Shown: positions 40,750 to 49,749 of the stretch, in pieces | How positions within the stretch are numbered: the stretch's first letter is position 1 | Layout of the letters: every line of letters starts with the position of its first letter | DNA from: Hymenobacter radiodurans | Lineage (GTDB): Bacteria > Bacteroidota > Bacteroidia > Cytophagales > Hymenobacteraceae | Direction: 5' to 3' | Assembly: GCF_004355185.1 (NCBI RefSeq) | Contig: NZ_CP037922.1 | Location: 682,001 to 746,000 of the forward strand | DNA length: 64,000 nt | Translations under genes and position numbers: made by a program | Notes under the pieces: generated by a model | What the model was told of the DNA's origin: nothing | What the model saw: the letters and a program-made list of their open reading frames with translations, nothing else | Databases searched by the model: none

Positions 40750-41721
40750 GTGTACGTTCGTAATAATATTCGCTGGCGCGTCGTCTGGAAGTACTCCCGG
40801 CGTAGCGTATGCATCTTTTTGCTTCACGCCTTTTTGGTGTGTGTCGTGTATGGTCCGCTAAATTTCAAGTCAATTGCTATTCCGTGGCAGCCCGTGGCCA
40901 CGTTGGGTATTGCGGTTTCCTTTTATATCGGCTTTAAGAATAACGGCTCTTACGACCGTTTCTGGGAAGGCCGGCAACTGTGGGGAGGTATCGTTAACTA
41001 TAGCCGCCTGTGGGCTGTGCAGGCGCTGGAGTTTATTACCTCCCGTGTCGATGCCCCCGACGTAAATGCTCCCGAAGCCACCGCCGAAGAACTCACTGGT
41101 CGGCACCAGCGGCTTGTGCACCGCCAGATAGCCTGGTGCAACTCCGTACGCCTACAATTGCGCCGCCAGGTAGCCGACTATTGGGATACCGATGTGGCTC
41201 CTTTTCTGAGCCAGAAGGAAAGTGACGACATCCGTAATTTGCAAAACCCAGCGGCCCATATTATTCGTCTTCAGGCCGCTGAGCTACGCATTTTGCGAGA
41301 GGATCGGGGTCTGCTCAACGACTTTCAGCACATGCGCCTCATGCAGACGCTGGAGGAACTTTATAACCTGCAAGGGGGCTGCGAGCGAATCAAGAATACG
41401 CCCTTTCCGCGCCAATATGCCTACTACAGCTTCGTATTTGTGTGGCTGTTTTCCACTTTGTTACCCTTGGGTCTGATCAGCGAGTTTGCCCAAATGGGCC
41501 CCGATCATATCTGGCTTACCATTCCATTCTCGGTGCTTATATCGTGGGTGTTCAACACGATTGAAGTGGTAGGGCATACCAGCGAAAACCCGTTCGAAAA
41601 CCAAATGAACGACGTGCCCATGACCAGCATCTGCCGCACCATTGAAATTGACCTGCGCGAAATGCTAGGCGAAACGAATGTGCCGAAAAAACTGGAGCCC
41701 ATCGACGATATTCTCTATTAA
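40750..41721 (+). CDS. Bestrophin family protein
   Basis: Encodes 323 residues, GTG start at 40750. Bestrophin-family (UPF0187) channels conduct ions, in bacteria often cations, across the inner membrane. Typical segments are YGPLNFKSIAIPWQPVATLGIAVSFYIGFKNNGSYDRFWEGRQLWGGIVNYSR and the C-terminal VFNTIEVVGHTSENPFENQMNDVPM, with four hydrophobic helices. Alone in its unit, 126 bp after the MutS-like gene. Confidence 0.92.
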   Translation: MYVRNNIRWRVVWKYSRRSVCIFLLHAFLVCVVYGPLNFKSIAIPWQPVATLGIAVSFYIGFKNNGSYDRFWEGRQLWGGIVNYSRLWAVQALEFITSRVDAPDVNAPEATAEELTGRHQRLVHRQIAWCNSVRLQLRRQVADYWDTDVAPFLSQKESDDIRNLQNPAAHIIRLQAAELRILREDRGLLNDFQHMRLMQTLEELYNLQGGCERIKNTPFPRQYAYYSFVFVWLFSTLLPLGLISEFAQMGPDHIWLTIPFSVLISWVFNTIEVVGHTSENPFENQMNDVPMTSICRTIEIDLREMLGETNVPKKLEPIDDILY

Positions 41722-41813
41722 TGATCCTTGGTTCACGGCCTATTGGAGTATTAGCTGGTGAAGCGATAGTTGCTTAGTTAAGTCAAATTCTGGCGCTAAT
41801 CGTAGCTTGCAGC

Positions 41814-42719
41814 ATGCCTGATTTTCGTCTGCGTGTTTTTCAAGCGGTGGCGCGCCATCTTAGCTTTACCAAGGCCGCGCAGGAGCTGTTCATTACTCAG
41901 CCCGCCGTCACCAAGCATATTCGGGAACTGGAAACGAGCTACGGTCAGCGCCTCTTTGAGCGGCGCGGCAACCGGGTGAGCCTGACCACTGCTGGCACGT
42001 TGTTGCTCACCCACGCCGATGAGGTAGAGCTATTGCATGAGCGCCTGCAAAACCAGCTCCACGCCTTACACGATGAGGCAGCCGGCCGCCTACGCTTGGG
42101 TGCCAGCACCACGCTGGCCCAGTATGTGTTGCCACCCATTTTGCCCGGTTTTCAGGCCCAGTACCCCCTTGTGGAGCTAACCCTACTCAACGGCAACTCT
42201 GAGCAGATTGCCGAAGCGTTACTCAGGGGGCAAATTGATCTGGGCTTTGTGGAAGGCCAGGTCAAAAACCGCGACCTCCACTACGAGCTTCTCCTGGATG
42301 ATGAGCTGGTGGCCGTTCGTTGCGCTCATCCTGAAAAAAAGCCCCCCGAGAGTATGACTTTGGCAGATGCACTGCGGCATCCGCTCGTTTTGCGTGAGCG
42401 TGGCTCCGGTACGCTTGAAGTGCTAGAATATGCCTTACGTGCGCACAAAATCAAGCTGTCAGACCTCAACGTTGCGCTCTATCTGGATAATACGGAGGGA
42501 ATTAAGTCTTACTTAGAGGCGGCGCCTCATTGCCTAGGATTTGTATCACGGCGCGCCTTACTGAAGGAAGTAGCGGCTGGGTGGCTAGAAATCGTGCCTG
42601 TACAGGAACTGCACCTTTCTCGACGTTTCGAGGTCGTGTGGATTCAGGGCCAACCTTTATCCGCTCAGGCCCAGCGTTTTTTGACGTACACACAGCGACT
42701 TAGGAAGCTTTCTCGATAA
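41814..42719 (+). CDS. LysR-type transcriptional regulator
   Basis: Encodes 301 residues: winged helix-turn-helix at 1-60 (FQAVARHLSFTKAAQELFITQPAVTKHIRELETSYGQRLFERRGNRVSLT) and a periplasmic-binding-like effector domain (about 90-295). Similar regulators next to YeiH-family exporters control sulfur-related genes. It lies directly upstream of the exporter gene on the same strand with two inverted repeats between them. Confidence 0.92.
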   Translation: MPDFRLRVFQAVARHLSFTKAAQELFITQPAVTKHIRELETSYGQRLFERRGNRVSLTTAGTLLLTHADEVELLHERLQNQLHALHDEAAGRLRLGASTTLAQYVLPPILPGFQAQYPLVELTLLNGNSEQIAEALLRGQIDLGFVEGQVKNRDLHYELLLDDELVAVRCAHPEKKPPESMTLADALRHPLVLRERGSGTLEVLEYALRAHKIKLSDLNVALYLDNTEGIKSYLEAAPHCLGFVSRRALLKEVAAGWLEIVPVQELHLSRRFEVVWIQGQPLSAQAQRFLTYTQRLRKLSR

Positions 42720-42754
42720 CCACAGGTTATTGCTGATAATCAATTTTGATTATC
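42716..42754 (+). promoter_or_regulatory. Inverted repeats between lysR and yeiH (operator candidate)
   Basis: ATAACC-ACA-GGTTAT (42716-42730, overlapping the lysR stop) and a perfect GATAATCAA-TT-TTGATTATC (42735-42754). The second contains the LysR box form T-N11-A as ATAATCAATTTTGATTAT. Both lie 50-90 bases before the exporter start. Confidence 0.65.
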
Positions 42755-42806
42755 CAATGCGGCTGAAAAGCGTTATTCTGGAATAGAGCTTGTAGCACTT
42801 TCTTTC

Positions 42807-43835
42807 ATGAAAATTGCCCGTCCTTTCGCTTCCAATTCAGCCCGCCTGGTTTCAGTACACCATCATGCAGCTTCGTTTCTAAACCATTCATTTACAGTAT
42901 TCGGCTATCCACTAACACCCCAACAGGTCCTTTTCTGGATCGGACTTATCTTCTGCCTGACACCTTGGGCCTCGCCACCAGTAGCTTTGGGCTTGGGCTT
43001 GTTGGTGGCCTTAGTAATGGGCAATCCATTTGCTACTCAAACACATAAATACACGAGTAAGCTATTACAGTATTCGGTAATAGGTTTGGGTTTCGGCATC
43101 AATGCCAGCGCTGCTGCACAGGCTGGGCGTCAAGGGTTTATATTTACTATTGCTACTATTTTCGGTACCCTAGTACTAGGGTATGGCTTGGGTCGCTGGC
43201 TGGGCATCGAGCGCAAAACGGCTCACCTTATTTCCTGCGGAACCGCTATTTGCGGTGGCAGTGCCATTGCCGCCGTAGGGCCCGTATTACAGGCTGAAAA
43301 GTCGCAGTTTTCGGTGGCGCTGGGTACCGTGTTCGTGCTCAATTCGGTGGCGTTGCTGGCTTTTCCAGCGCTGGGCCACGCCTTACAGATGACGCAAAAC
43401 CAATTCGGATTGTGGTGCGCTATTGCTATTCATGATACCAGCTCGGTGGTAGGTGCTGCCAGTCATTACGGCGACCAAGCCCTGCAAGTGGCTACTACCG
43501 TGAAGCTTTCCCGCGCCCTGTGGATAATACCCGTGGCGCTTGGTACAGCCTTTTTATTCAAAACGCCGGGCACCAAGGTAAAGCTGCCTTACTTCATTCT
43601 GGGCTTTATCGGAGCGATGCTGCTCACTACCTATGTGCCGGCCTTGCGCGGCGCGGGTGCAGTAGCGGCGCAGATAGCGAAAATAGGCCTGACGCTGACC
43701 TTGTTTCTGATTGGAACTGGCCTCTCGATGGAGATGATACGCAAAGTGGGCGTGCGGCCTTTTGGCTTAGGCATCATACTGTGGGTCCTGATTTCGGCGA
43801 CCTCGCTGTGGGTGATTCTGCACACCGTCGCTTAG
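42807..43835 (+). CDS. YeiH/UPF0324 family putative sulfate exporter
   Basis: Encodes 342 residues with about ten membrane helices after a short N-terminal tail. Family segments LLQYSVIGLGFGINASAA, LISCGTAICGGSAIAAVGPV and AIAIHDTSSVVGAASHYG are present. YeiH proteins are annotated as sulfate or sulfonate-related exporters on weak evidence. Pairing with an adjacent LysR gene is common and suggests regulation by it. Confidence 0.92.
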   Translation: MKIARPFASNSARLVSVHHHAASFLNHSFTVFGYPLTPQQVLFWIGLIFCLTPWASPPVALGLGLLVALVMGNPFATQTHKYTSKLLQYSVIGLGFGINASAAAQAGRQGFIFTIATIFGTLVLGYGLGRWLGIERKTAHLISCGTAICGGSAIAAVGPVLQAEKSQFSVALGTVFVLNSVALLAFPALGHALQMTQNQFGLWCAIAIHDTSSVVGAASHYGDQALQVATTVKLSRALWIIPVALGTAFLFKTPGTKVKLPYFILGFIGAMLLTTYVPALRGAGAVAAQIAKIGLTLTLFLIGTGLSMEMIRKVGVRPFGLGIILWVLISATSLWVILHTVA

Positions 43836-43855
43836 ATTTATTTTGCGATTATTAC

Positions 43856-43892
43856 AAAAAAGCCCCCCGGCATTGCGCTGGGGGGCTTTTTT
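43856..43892 (+). terminator. Intrinsic terminator (GCCCCCC type), bidirectional
   Basis: Stem AAAAAAGCCCCCC / GGGGGGCTTTTTT (43856-43868 with 43880-43892). Lies between convergent genes and can serve both. Confidence 0.95.
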
Positions 43893-43911
43893 CGTTGAGT
43901 TGTGTCAAGAG

Positions 43912-44100
43912 TTATTCTTTTGTGGGCTTCTTGCGGCCTGAACCGCTTTTCTTGCCGCCCCCATCTTGCTTATTGACGGTGGCCCACGCCCGACGCTCCG
44001 CCTCGGCTTCCGACAGGCCTTGCTTTTCGTAGGTTTCTTCGATGTGTTCGGCCTTGCGCTTCTCTTTGTCGGTGTAAGCCGATTTATCTCCTTGTGGCAT
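43912..44100 (-). CDS. Small hydrophilic protein, 'plasmid stabilization protein'-like
   Basis: Encodes 62 residues (MPQGDKSAYTDKEKRKAEHIEETYEKQGLS ... AERRAWATVNKQDGGG). This matches a widespread small charged protein that databases often label plasmid stabilization protein, without direct evidence. Very rich in Lys, Glu and Gly, no Cys or signal peptide, probably disordered or helical. No toxin or antitoxin partner is adjacent. Confidence 0.7.
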   Translation of the reverse strand: MPQGDKSAYTDKEKRKAEHIEETYEKQGLSEAEAERRAWATVNKQDGGGKKSGSGRKKPTKE

Positions 44101-44242
44101 GATAAAAAAGGTTAGCGGGGAAAAGAAGGGGCGGCACAGCCGTATACGCGACTTGCAGACAGCGTGGTTTCATGGCAACACAAGCCGTTGTTGAACGTGA
44201 GCTGCCTATCTTCGCCTATTCATCAGAAAAAGCCCCCCAGCC

Positions 44243-44491
44243 ATGCGCCACGTAGCCGATATCCCGCACCCGGATGCCAAAATCACGCTTTTCTCTTGGA
44301 ATGGTAAGTACCTGATCAAGCTGGAAAAAGGCCCTTTGGAGCAAACGTATAAGGTAAGCGAAATGGACCTGACCGGTGGCGATGCCGAAGTACGCACCCT
44401 GCTCGACGACGAGTTTCTGCAAGCCGCCGTGCAGCGCTTCGAGCACATGCGCCAAGACCTGCACGCCACCTTTGAGCGCCACGATATTTAA
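44243..44491 (+). CDS. Conserved hypothetical protein
   Basis: Encodes 82 residues (MRHVADIPHPDAKITLFSWNGKYLIKLEKGPLEQTYKVSEMDLTGG...). No export signal. The pattern of short beta strands followed by a long amphipathic helix suggests a small compact protein. I recognise it only as a small protein of this lineage. Starts 10 bases after the half-terminator motif AAAAAGCCCCCC and 11 bp before the next gene. Confidence 0.6.
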   Translation: MRHVADIPHPDAKITLFSWNGKYLIKLEKGPLEQTYKVSEMDLTGGDAEVRTLLDDEFLQAAVQRFEHMRQDLHATFERHDI

Positions 44492-44502
44492 GCCCGCATG
44501 AC

Positions 44503-45230
44503 ATGAAAAAAATATACACATTATTGCTCCTGGGGGCTTTTTAACGCTGCTGGCTCAGCCCACCGCGGCGCAGCTGTATGATGTGCGCGATGGCACTGTC
44601 AGTTTTGAGCGCAAAGAGCGCGAAGCCCTGAAAGTGCAGGTTGATGGCACTGCGCAGTGGCTGCGCGACTACTGGCAGGCTTGGCTGAAAGACACTTACA
44701 ACATCCGCCTGAAAGGTGACGGCACCTTTGGCGTGGGTAAAAAGGACCTGTTAGTAGCTAAGCAGACACCCGTCTCCAGCGTGTCGGGCAAGCTAATCGA
44801 CCTGTACGCCAGTGTTGTTTCCCCAGCCGATACTGTAGCCGAACTGGCTGTATGGGCCACGCTGGGGGGCAATTCTTTTATGTCGGCTACCCAAACGCCT
44901 TCGGAATATGCGGCTATGCGCACGATGGTTCAAAGTTTTGCCGCCGCCGCCCGCATCAAAGCTTACAGAGACCAAATTGCGGAGGCAGAGAAGCAAGTGA
45001 AGGATGTGGAAAAGGAGCGGGAGAAGCTGGAAAAGAACATCCAGAACCTGCAAGCCAACACTACCAGTAACCTGGCCCGCATCGAAACCCTGCAAAAGCA
45101 GAATGTAGAAAATACGCTCAAAGCCCGTCAGGATTCGGTCAAATTGATAACCAACGCCCAACAACTGGAACTGCGCAAACTTCGCTTAGAACGTCGACGT
45201 GATCGTCTGACCACTCTTGAACGTAAGTAG
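44503..45230 (+). CDS. Exported coiled-coil protein of unknown function (one-base frameshift)
   Basis: The ATG at 44503 begins a signal peptide (MKKIYTLLLLG) that is cut by a stop at 44544. Adding one G to the run 44532-44536 gives LLLLGGFLTLLAQPTAAQLYDVRDGTVSFERK and joins the long frame to 45230. Repaired length 242 residues. After ~110 residues of mixed structure, the C-terminal half is a coiled coil (about 150-240, KVDVEKEREKLEKNIQNLQ type heptads). No family recognised. Confidence 0.7.
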
Positions 45231-45286
45231 GTAGCAAATGCGTTTTGCCGTTGCTTTTGCTTCGGTTTATTTGCCGCCTTTGCCCT

Positions 45287-46722
45287 ATGGAAAACGAGCC
45301 TTCTGCCCTTGCTACCTTACGCCAGCTGAAAGAATGGCTGGATGCGGGCGCCATCACGCCCGCCGAATTCGAGGTACTCAAACGCAAGCTGCTCTTCAGT
45401 GATAGTGAGTCTGCTGCCTCCGCGGCGCCGTCTGCATCGTCGGCTACGCCGCCGGTGCCATTGGCCCCCGTCTCTGCACCTCCCACCGCGGTGCCTACAT
45501 CCACGCCACTGCCGCCACCTCCTCCTTCCTGGGACTTTAAGCATGACCCAACGGTCACGGTCCGGCCGGCAGAAGATCTAGTAACTCCCCCTCCCGCGAC
45601 TACCGCCCAACCACGCACAGAACCCACACCGCGCCCAGCTACTCCGGTTCCACCTGCGTTTACACCGCCAGCGGTACCACCAGTGCCACCCGTGGTGCCC
45701 CCACGCGAGCAAAGTCAGGCTTCATCCAAAAAGCCAGCTCCGCCAATTGATACTTTTACGCGCCCCGTTGAGATGGTGAAAGTGGGTTCATCATCGTATC
45801 GCGATGCCGATTCACTTACGCCTACGGAGTCACAGCTTTCGGATAGCCGTCGTTCCCGTCCGGCTATCCCACCGCCCTCTGGTCGAAGCCCTCTGGCCAC
45901 TGCCCTTATTGTAGGGGGATTTTGGCTTTGCTCGCCCTGATTGCCTACTTAGTGATGGATGACCGGAAGTCCGAACGCCTCACCAGCCTTTTGCGCTCCG
46001 GTGCCGATACCACTAGTGTTGCACCGGAAGTTGGCCCCCAGGTAGAGCAGCTTGAGCTTCCGCCCGTAACTGATACCGATTCGGATTCCGATACCGCACG
46101 CGTGACCCCAGCCCTACCCGCCACGCCTCCCGTAGCTACCGCCGATTCTGCTCGAAGCGCACCAACGCCGACCACGCCAGCGCCAGTGATAACGGCTCCC
46201 TCCCCTTCGTCGTCCGAAACGCCCCCTGCTACCACGCCGTCTCCATCAACTGCCCCAGAGGATAGCCAAGCCGCACCATCAGAGCAGACGCCAGTCAATA
46301 CTCCAGCGCCCAGCGCAAAAGTGGGGGAGGTAGAAGCCAAAGTTCGTAGCGCGCTAAGCTCGTACTATGATGACCTGAAAGCACCACCCTTCAATGCTGC
46401 CCAGCATTTCGCTCCTGTCGTTGAGCGGTTTTATACCTTACAGAATACCACACCGGCCGCGATTAGCGCTGAGCTAGATAGATCACACTTTCCAGAGTTT
46501 TTAGAAGGAGAAACTCAAGGGGTACCCGGCAGCCTTACCATCAGTGAGCCAGTGCGCGATGGCTCGCGGGTGGTCACGTATGTTGAGAAAAGCCGGGCTT
46601 TTCGCAAATCCCGCCAACAGTACCAGAATACGACTGCCCAGGTGCGCATTCGCTTCAACCGTGATTTCAAAATAACTTATCTGCGCCAAGAGCGGCTGCT
46701 GGAAAACACGTTTTCGGAGTAA
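45287..46722 (+). CDS. SHOCT-domain membrane protein with Pro/Thr-rich linkers (one-base frameshift)
   Basis: From the ATG at 45287 a SHOCT motif opens the protein (LRQLKEWLDAGAITPAEFEVLKRKLL, residues 8-33). A ~130-residue Pro/Ala/Thr linker follows, then a membrane helix that spans a frameshift: the G run 45914-45918 needs six G to read LIVGGILALLALIAYLVM. The outer part has a second Thr/Pro/Ser linker (about 240-350) and a compact C-terminal domain (KVRSALSSYYDDLKAPPFNAAQHFAPVVERFYTL ... VRIRFNRDFKITYL). Repaired length 478. Function unknown. Confidence 0.7.
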
Positions 46723-46749
46723 ATTTGTGCTTGTTAACTAAGCACTTGT

Positions 46750-46777
46750 GGCCTGCACCCTTGTGCAGGCCTTTTTT
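46750..46777 (+). terminator. Intrinsic terminator after the SHOCT gene
   Basis: Stem GGCCTGCAC / GTGCAGGCC with loop CCTT, followed by six T. Confidence 0.9.
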
Positions 46778-46789
46778 GCCTTATAAGTA

Positions 46790-47860
46790 ATGTCGCTTTC
46801 CTCTTTTCCTCACCGCTTCCCCTCATCGGGCTGGCTATTGTTGCTGCTCGTACTCTCTTCTTGCCTGGGCGTTATCAAACCAGTTCGAAATTTCACGGCT
46901 TATAAGCCAGCCGCTGCACCCAACTATGCAGAGGAAACCAGTTGGGCCGCGCTTCCCACTCGCCGCGACTCCGCCGATGCCGTACCTAAAAACGCCGGCC
47001 TGCATGACCAACAGGCTACTGCATCCGCCGATGTGTTTTTTATTCATCTCACGACGCTCATTCGCCCGCAAGGCTGGAATGGCTCTACCACCGATCATGC
47101 GCTAAATGTTTTCACCGATCAGTTCAGTATTCGGCGCCAAGCATCGGTGTTCAATGCGGCGGGCCGGGTATATGCCCCCCGCTACCGTCAGGCTGCTCTG
47201 TATAGCTTCTTTGATAGTAATAGTAGTGCCAATGCCAGCGCAGCGCTGAACTTGGCATACCAAGACGTAAAAACAGCTTTTCAGTATTATCTAGACAATT
47301 ACAACCAAGGCCGCCCAATTATCCTAGCTGGTCATAGCCAGGGGGCTTTTCATGCCCAGCGCCTCCTTCACGATTTCTTCGACCAAGATCCAAAGCGGCG
47401 TAGCCAATTAGTAGCTGCGTATCTGGTAGGCTTTAAAGTGCAGCCTGATGCCTATCAGAACCTGCGTCCCTGCGAAGATTCAACTCAGACCAACTGCTTT
47501 ATAAGCTGGAATACCGGCGAGTGGGGCTACAGCTACGAGCCCTATCGTGATGCTCTGGCCATTAATCCTCTCACTTGGACCCGCGACACTGCTGCAGCGC
47601 CCGCATCTCTGAACAGGGGTAGCGTCCCACAGTCCTTCAACCGTATCGACAAAGCAGTTGCTGATGCCAAAGTGCACGACGGCGTACTTTGGGTGCATCC
47701 GCCTACTGCCTCAGGTTACCCACGTTTCTTGGTTCCAGGCCGCCCCGAGTTACGCCATTCTTTCCACATCGCCGACTACGGACTATACTATATGAATGTG
47801 CGGGAGAATGCTGTGGCGCGGGTAAAAGCGTGGCAAGCACAGCAACAAGCTGTCAAATAA
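46790..47860 (+). CDS. DUF3089 lipoprotein, alpha/beta-hydrolase-like
   Basis: Encodes 356 residues with a lipoprotein signal (WLLLLLVLSSCLG; lipobox LSSC). DUF3089 features: DVFFIHLTTLIRPQGWNG, the nucleophile elbow GHSQGAFHAQRLL, AYLVGFKV, CFISWNTGEWGYSYEPY and a late His in VHDGVLWVHPP. Such proteins look like esterases or lipases of unknown substrate on the outer membrane. Its GTATATGCCCCCC motif is at 47175. Confidence 0.85.
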   Translation: MSLSSFPHRFPSSGWLLLLLVLSSCLGVIKPVRNFTAYKPAAAPNYAEETSWAALPTRRDSADAVPKNAGLHDQQATASADVFFIHLTTLIRPQGWNGSTTDHALNVFTDQFSIRRQASVFNAAGRVYAPRYRQAALYSFFDSNSSANASAALNLAYQDVKTAFQYYLDNYNQGRPIILAGHSQGAFHAQRLLHDFFDQDPKRRSQLVAAYLVGFKVQPDAYQNLRPCEDSTQTNCFISWNTGEWGYSYEPYRDALAINPLTWTRDTAAAPASLNRGSVPQSFNRIDKAVADAKVHDGVLWVHPPTASGYPRFLVPGRPELRHSFHIADYGLYYMNVRENAVARVKAWQAQQQAVK

Positions 47861-47908
47861 TAGGACGTATAATTAGAGAGCACAGGAGGCCCTTGATTTC
47901 GTTTGCAC

Positions 47909-47943
47909 AAAAAAGCCCCCAGCAATTCGCTGGGGGCTTTTTT
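47909..47943 (+). terminator. Intrinsic terminator (GCCCCCAG type), bidirectional
   Basis: Perfect 15 bp stem AAAAAAGCCCCCAGC / GCTGGGGGCTTTTTT, loop AATTC, between convergent genes (DUF3089 and tsf). Confidence 0.95.
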
Positions 47944-47963
47944 ATTGTCGGAGCTAAAAAAGC

Positions 47964-48800
47964 TTAGCCGCCAATGACTACGCGCTTGAAGTCAGTTACT
48001 GTCATACCTTTCTGCTTCTTATCGAGCAGCTGAGCGATGGTCAGCGAGTTGTCTTTCACAAACTCCTGATTTAGCAGGGTGTTATCCTTGTAGAACTTGT
48101 TCAGCTTGCCTTGCGCAATCTTCTCCAGCATAGCTTCGGGCTTGCCTTCAGCACGCGCCTGCTCCTTGCCAATTTCGATTTCGCGCTCAACAGTAGCAGA
48201 GTCAACGCCCTCTTTGTCGACGGCTACAGGCTTCATCGCTACGATCTGCATCGCTACGTCGCGGCCTACCTCAGTAACATCGGCACCGGCTACATTCTTC
48301 AGACCTACAAGTACGCCTTTCTTGTTGTCGGAGTGAATGTACGAAGCTACTTTCTCAGCAGTTAGCGTAGCGTATGTTACGTCCAGCTTCTCACCGATTT
48401 TACCCATCAAATCAGTGATGTGGTCTTGCAGAGTCAAGCCGTCCGCTTCTTTGGTTGCCAACAGGTCTTCCTTGGTGCCAGCGTTAGTACGCACGGCCGC
48501 GTCCAGAATCTGCTGAGTCAACTCACGGAAGTTAGCCACTTTCGCTACTGATTCAGTTTCGCAGGCCAAAGCGACCAGTTTACCGCTAGTGCCATCCTCG
48601 CTAACCTGTACTAATACCAGGCCTTCAGAAGTAGCATTATCGGCACGCTTATCAGCGATTTTCTGGCCTTGCTTGCGCAGAATGTCACGAGCGGCTTCGA
48701 AGTCGCCATTAGCCTCGGTCAGAGCCTTCTTGCAATCCATCATGCCCGCGCCAGTCATAGCGCGCAGCTTGTTCACGTCTTGGGCGGTAATTGCTGCCAT
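47964..48800 (-). CDS. tsf: Translation elongation factor Ts
   Basis: Guanine-nucleotide exchange factor for EF-Tu. 278 residues; the N-terminal UBA-like domain (VNKLRAMTGAGMMDCKKALTEANGDFEAARDILRKQG) and core with VLVGLKNVAGADVTEVGRDVAMQI are typical. Last gene of rplM-rpsI-rpsB-tsf. The space from rpsB (163 bp) holds a long hairpin. Confidence 0.97.
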   Translation of the reverse strand: MAAITAQDVNKLRAMTGAGMMDCKKALTEANGDFEAARDILRKQGQKIADKRADNATSEGLVLVQVSEDGTSGKLVALACETESVAKVANFRELTQQILDAAVRTNAGTKEDLLATKEADGLTLQDHITDLMGKIGEKLDVTYATLTAEKVASYIHSDNKKGVLVGLKNVAGADVTEVGRDVAMQIVAMKPVAVDKEGVDSATVEREIEIGKEQARAEGKPEAMLEKIAQGKLNKFYKDNTLLNQEFVKDNSLTIAQLLDKKQKGMTVTDFKRVVIGG

Positions 48801-48864
48801 TTCTTAAAAAGTTAGTAGCTAGCTAAACGCTAGAAATTAGAATGTTATGTAGGGGTGTTTATAC

Positions 48865-48955
48865 AAGAAGCTAGGAGTTAAGAGGAAGAAACAGAATCCG
48901 AAAGCTGGTTCAACCCACCGGATTCTGTCTTCTATCTCTTAACTCCTAGCTTCTT
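48865..48955. repeat. Long inverted-repeat element between rpsB and tsf (copy 1)
   Basis: Outer arms are a perfect 20 bp match (48865-48884 with 48936-48955, core AAGCTAGGAGTTAAGAG / CTCTTAACTCCTAGCTT). Inner arms ACAGAATCCG / CGGATTCTGT (48891-48900 with 48919-48928) are also perfect. The whole folds as a ~35 bp stem with a small bulge. It shares its arm core with the element at 60416-60475. Confidence 0.8.
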
Positions 48956-48963
48956 CTAAACGC

Positions 48964-49731
48964 TTATTCGTCGGCGGCTTGCTTTTCCTTGATGCCTTCC
49001 TCTTCGGACTGCTTCTTGTCAGCTTCTTCCTTATCGACTTTGCGCTCCGACAGACCTTCTTCGATGGCCTTGCTCATAGCACTTACAATCAGAGAGATAG
49101 ACTTTGAGGCGTCGTCGTTAGCAGGAATTGGGAAGTCAACTAGCTCGGGATTAGAGTTGGTATCGCACATCGCGAATACCGGTATGCCTAGCTTTTTGGC
49201 CTCTTTTACAGCAATGTGCTCACGCTTCACGTCGATTACGAACAGAGCAGCGGGCAGACGGCTTAGGTCGGCTACGCCACCTAGTACGCGCTCCAGCTTT
49301 TCACGCTCACGCGACATCATCAGACGCTCGCGCTTTGCCATTGCAGCATAAGCAGTGTTCTCTTTTACCATCTTGTCGATGGTGCTCATCTTCTTCAGCG
49401 ACTTACGAACTGTAGCGAAGTTAGTGAGCATGCCACCCAACCACCGGTCGGTTACGAAGGGCATTTTAAGGCGCTTAGCCTCTTCCGTTACAATCTCCTG
49501 AGCCTGCTTCTTGGTAGCAACAAACATTACCTTCCGACCGCTCTTGGCGATATTACGGATAGCGTTAGTAGCCTGATCCAGCGAAGCAAGAGTCTTGTTC
49601 AGGTCAATAATATGGATACCGTTCTTCTCCATGAAGATGTACGGCGCCATTTTTGGATCCCACTTGCGCGTAAGGTGACCAAAGTGGGCACCCGCGTCGA
49701 GCAGGTCTTTATAAGTGGTGGACTGAGCCAT
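48964..49731 (-). CDS. rpsB: 30S ribosomal protein S2
   Basis: 255 residues; [54 protein letters not shown] and [34 protein letters not shown] are the S2 landmarks. The last ~30 residues are a charged Glu/Lys tail. Follows rpsI by 18 bp. Confidence 0.98.
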   Translation of the reverse strand: MAQSTTYKDLLDAGAHFGHLTRKWDPKMAPYIFMEKNGIHIIDLNKTLASLDQATNAIRNIAKSGRKVMFVATKKQAQEIVTEEAKRLKMPFVTDRWLGGMLTNFATVRKSLKKMSTIDKMVKENTAYAAMAKRERLMMSREREKLERVLGGVADLSRLPAALFVIDVKREHIAVKEAKKLGIPVFAMCDTNSNPELVDFPIPANDDASKSISLIVSAMSKAIEEGLSERKVDKEEADKKQSEEEGIKEKQAADE

Positions 49732-49749
49732 GATGTATTTCCTCTGGTT

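Noticed and set aside
43912..44100. Toxin-antitoxin system
   Set aside because: Only a small charged protein labelled plasmid stabilization by homology; no partner gene.
45139..45627. Long minus-strand ORF opposite the SHOCT gene (also 45945-46340)
   Set aside because: Mirror image of a Pro/Thr/Ala-rich coding sequence, giving Gly/Val/Ala-rich nonsense; the plus strand has a start, SHOCT motif and terminator.
48865..48955. Simple terminator between rpsB and tsf
   Set aside because: Stem is too long and composite, has no T tract, and a related copy exists elsewhere in the window, so it is listed as a repeat.
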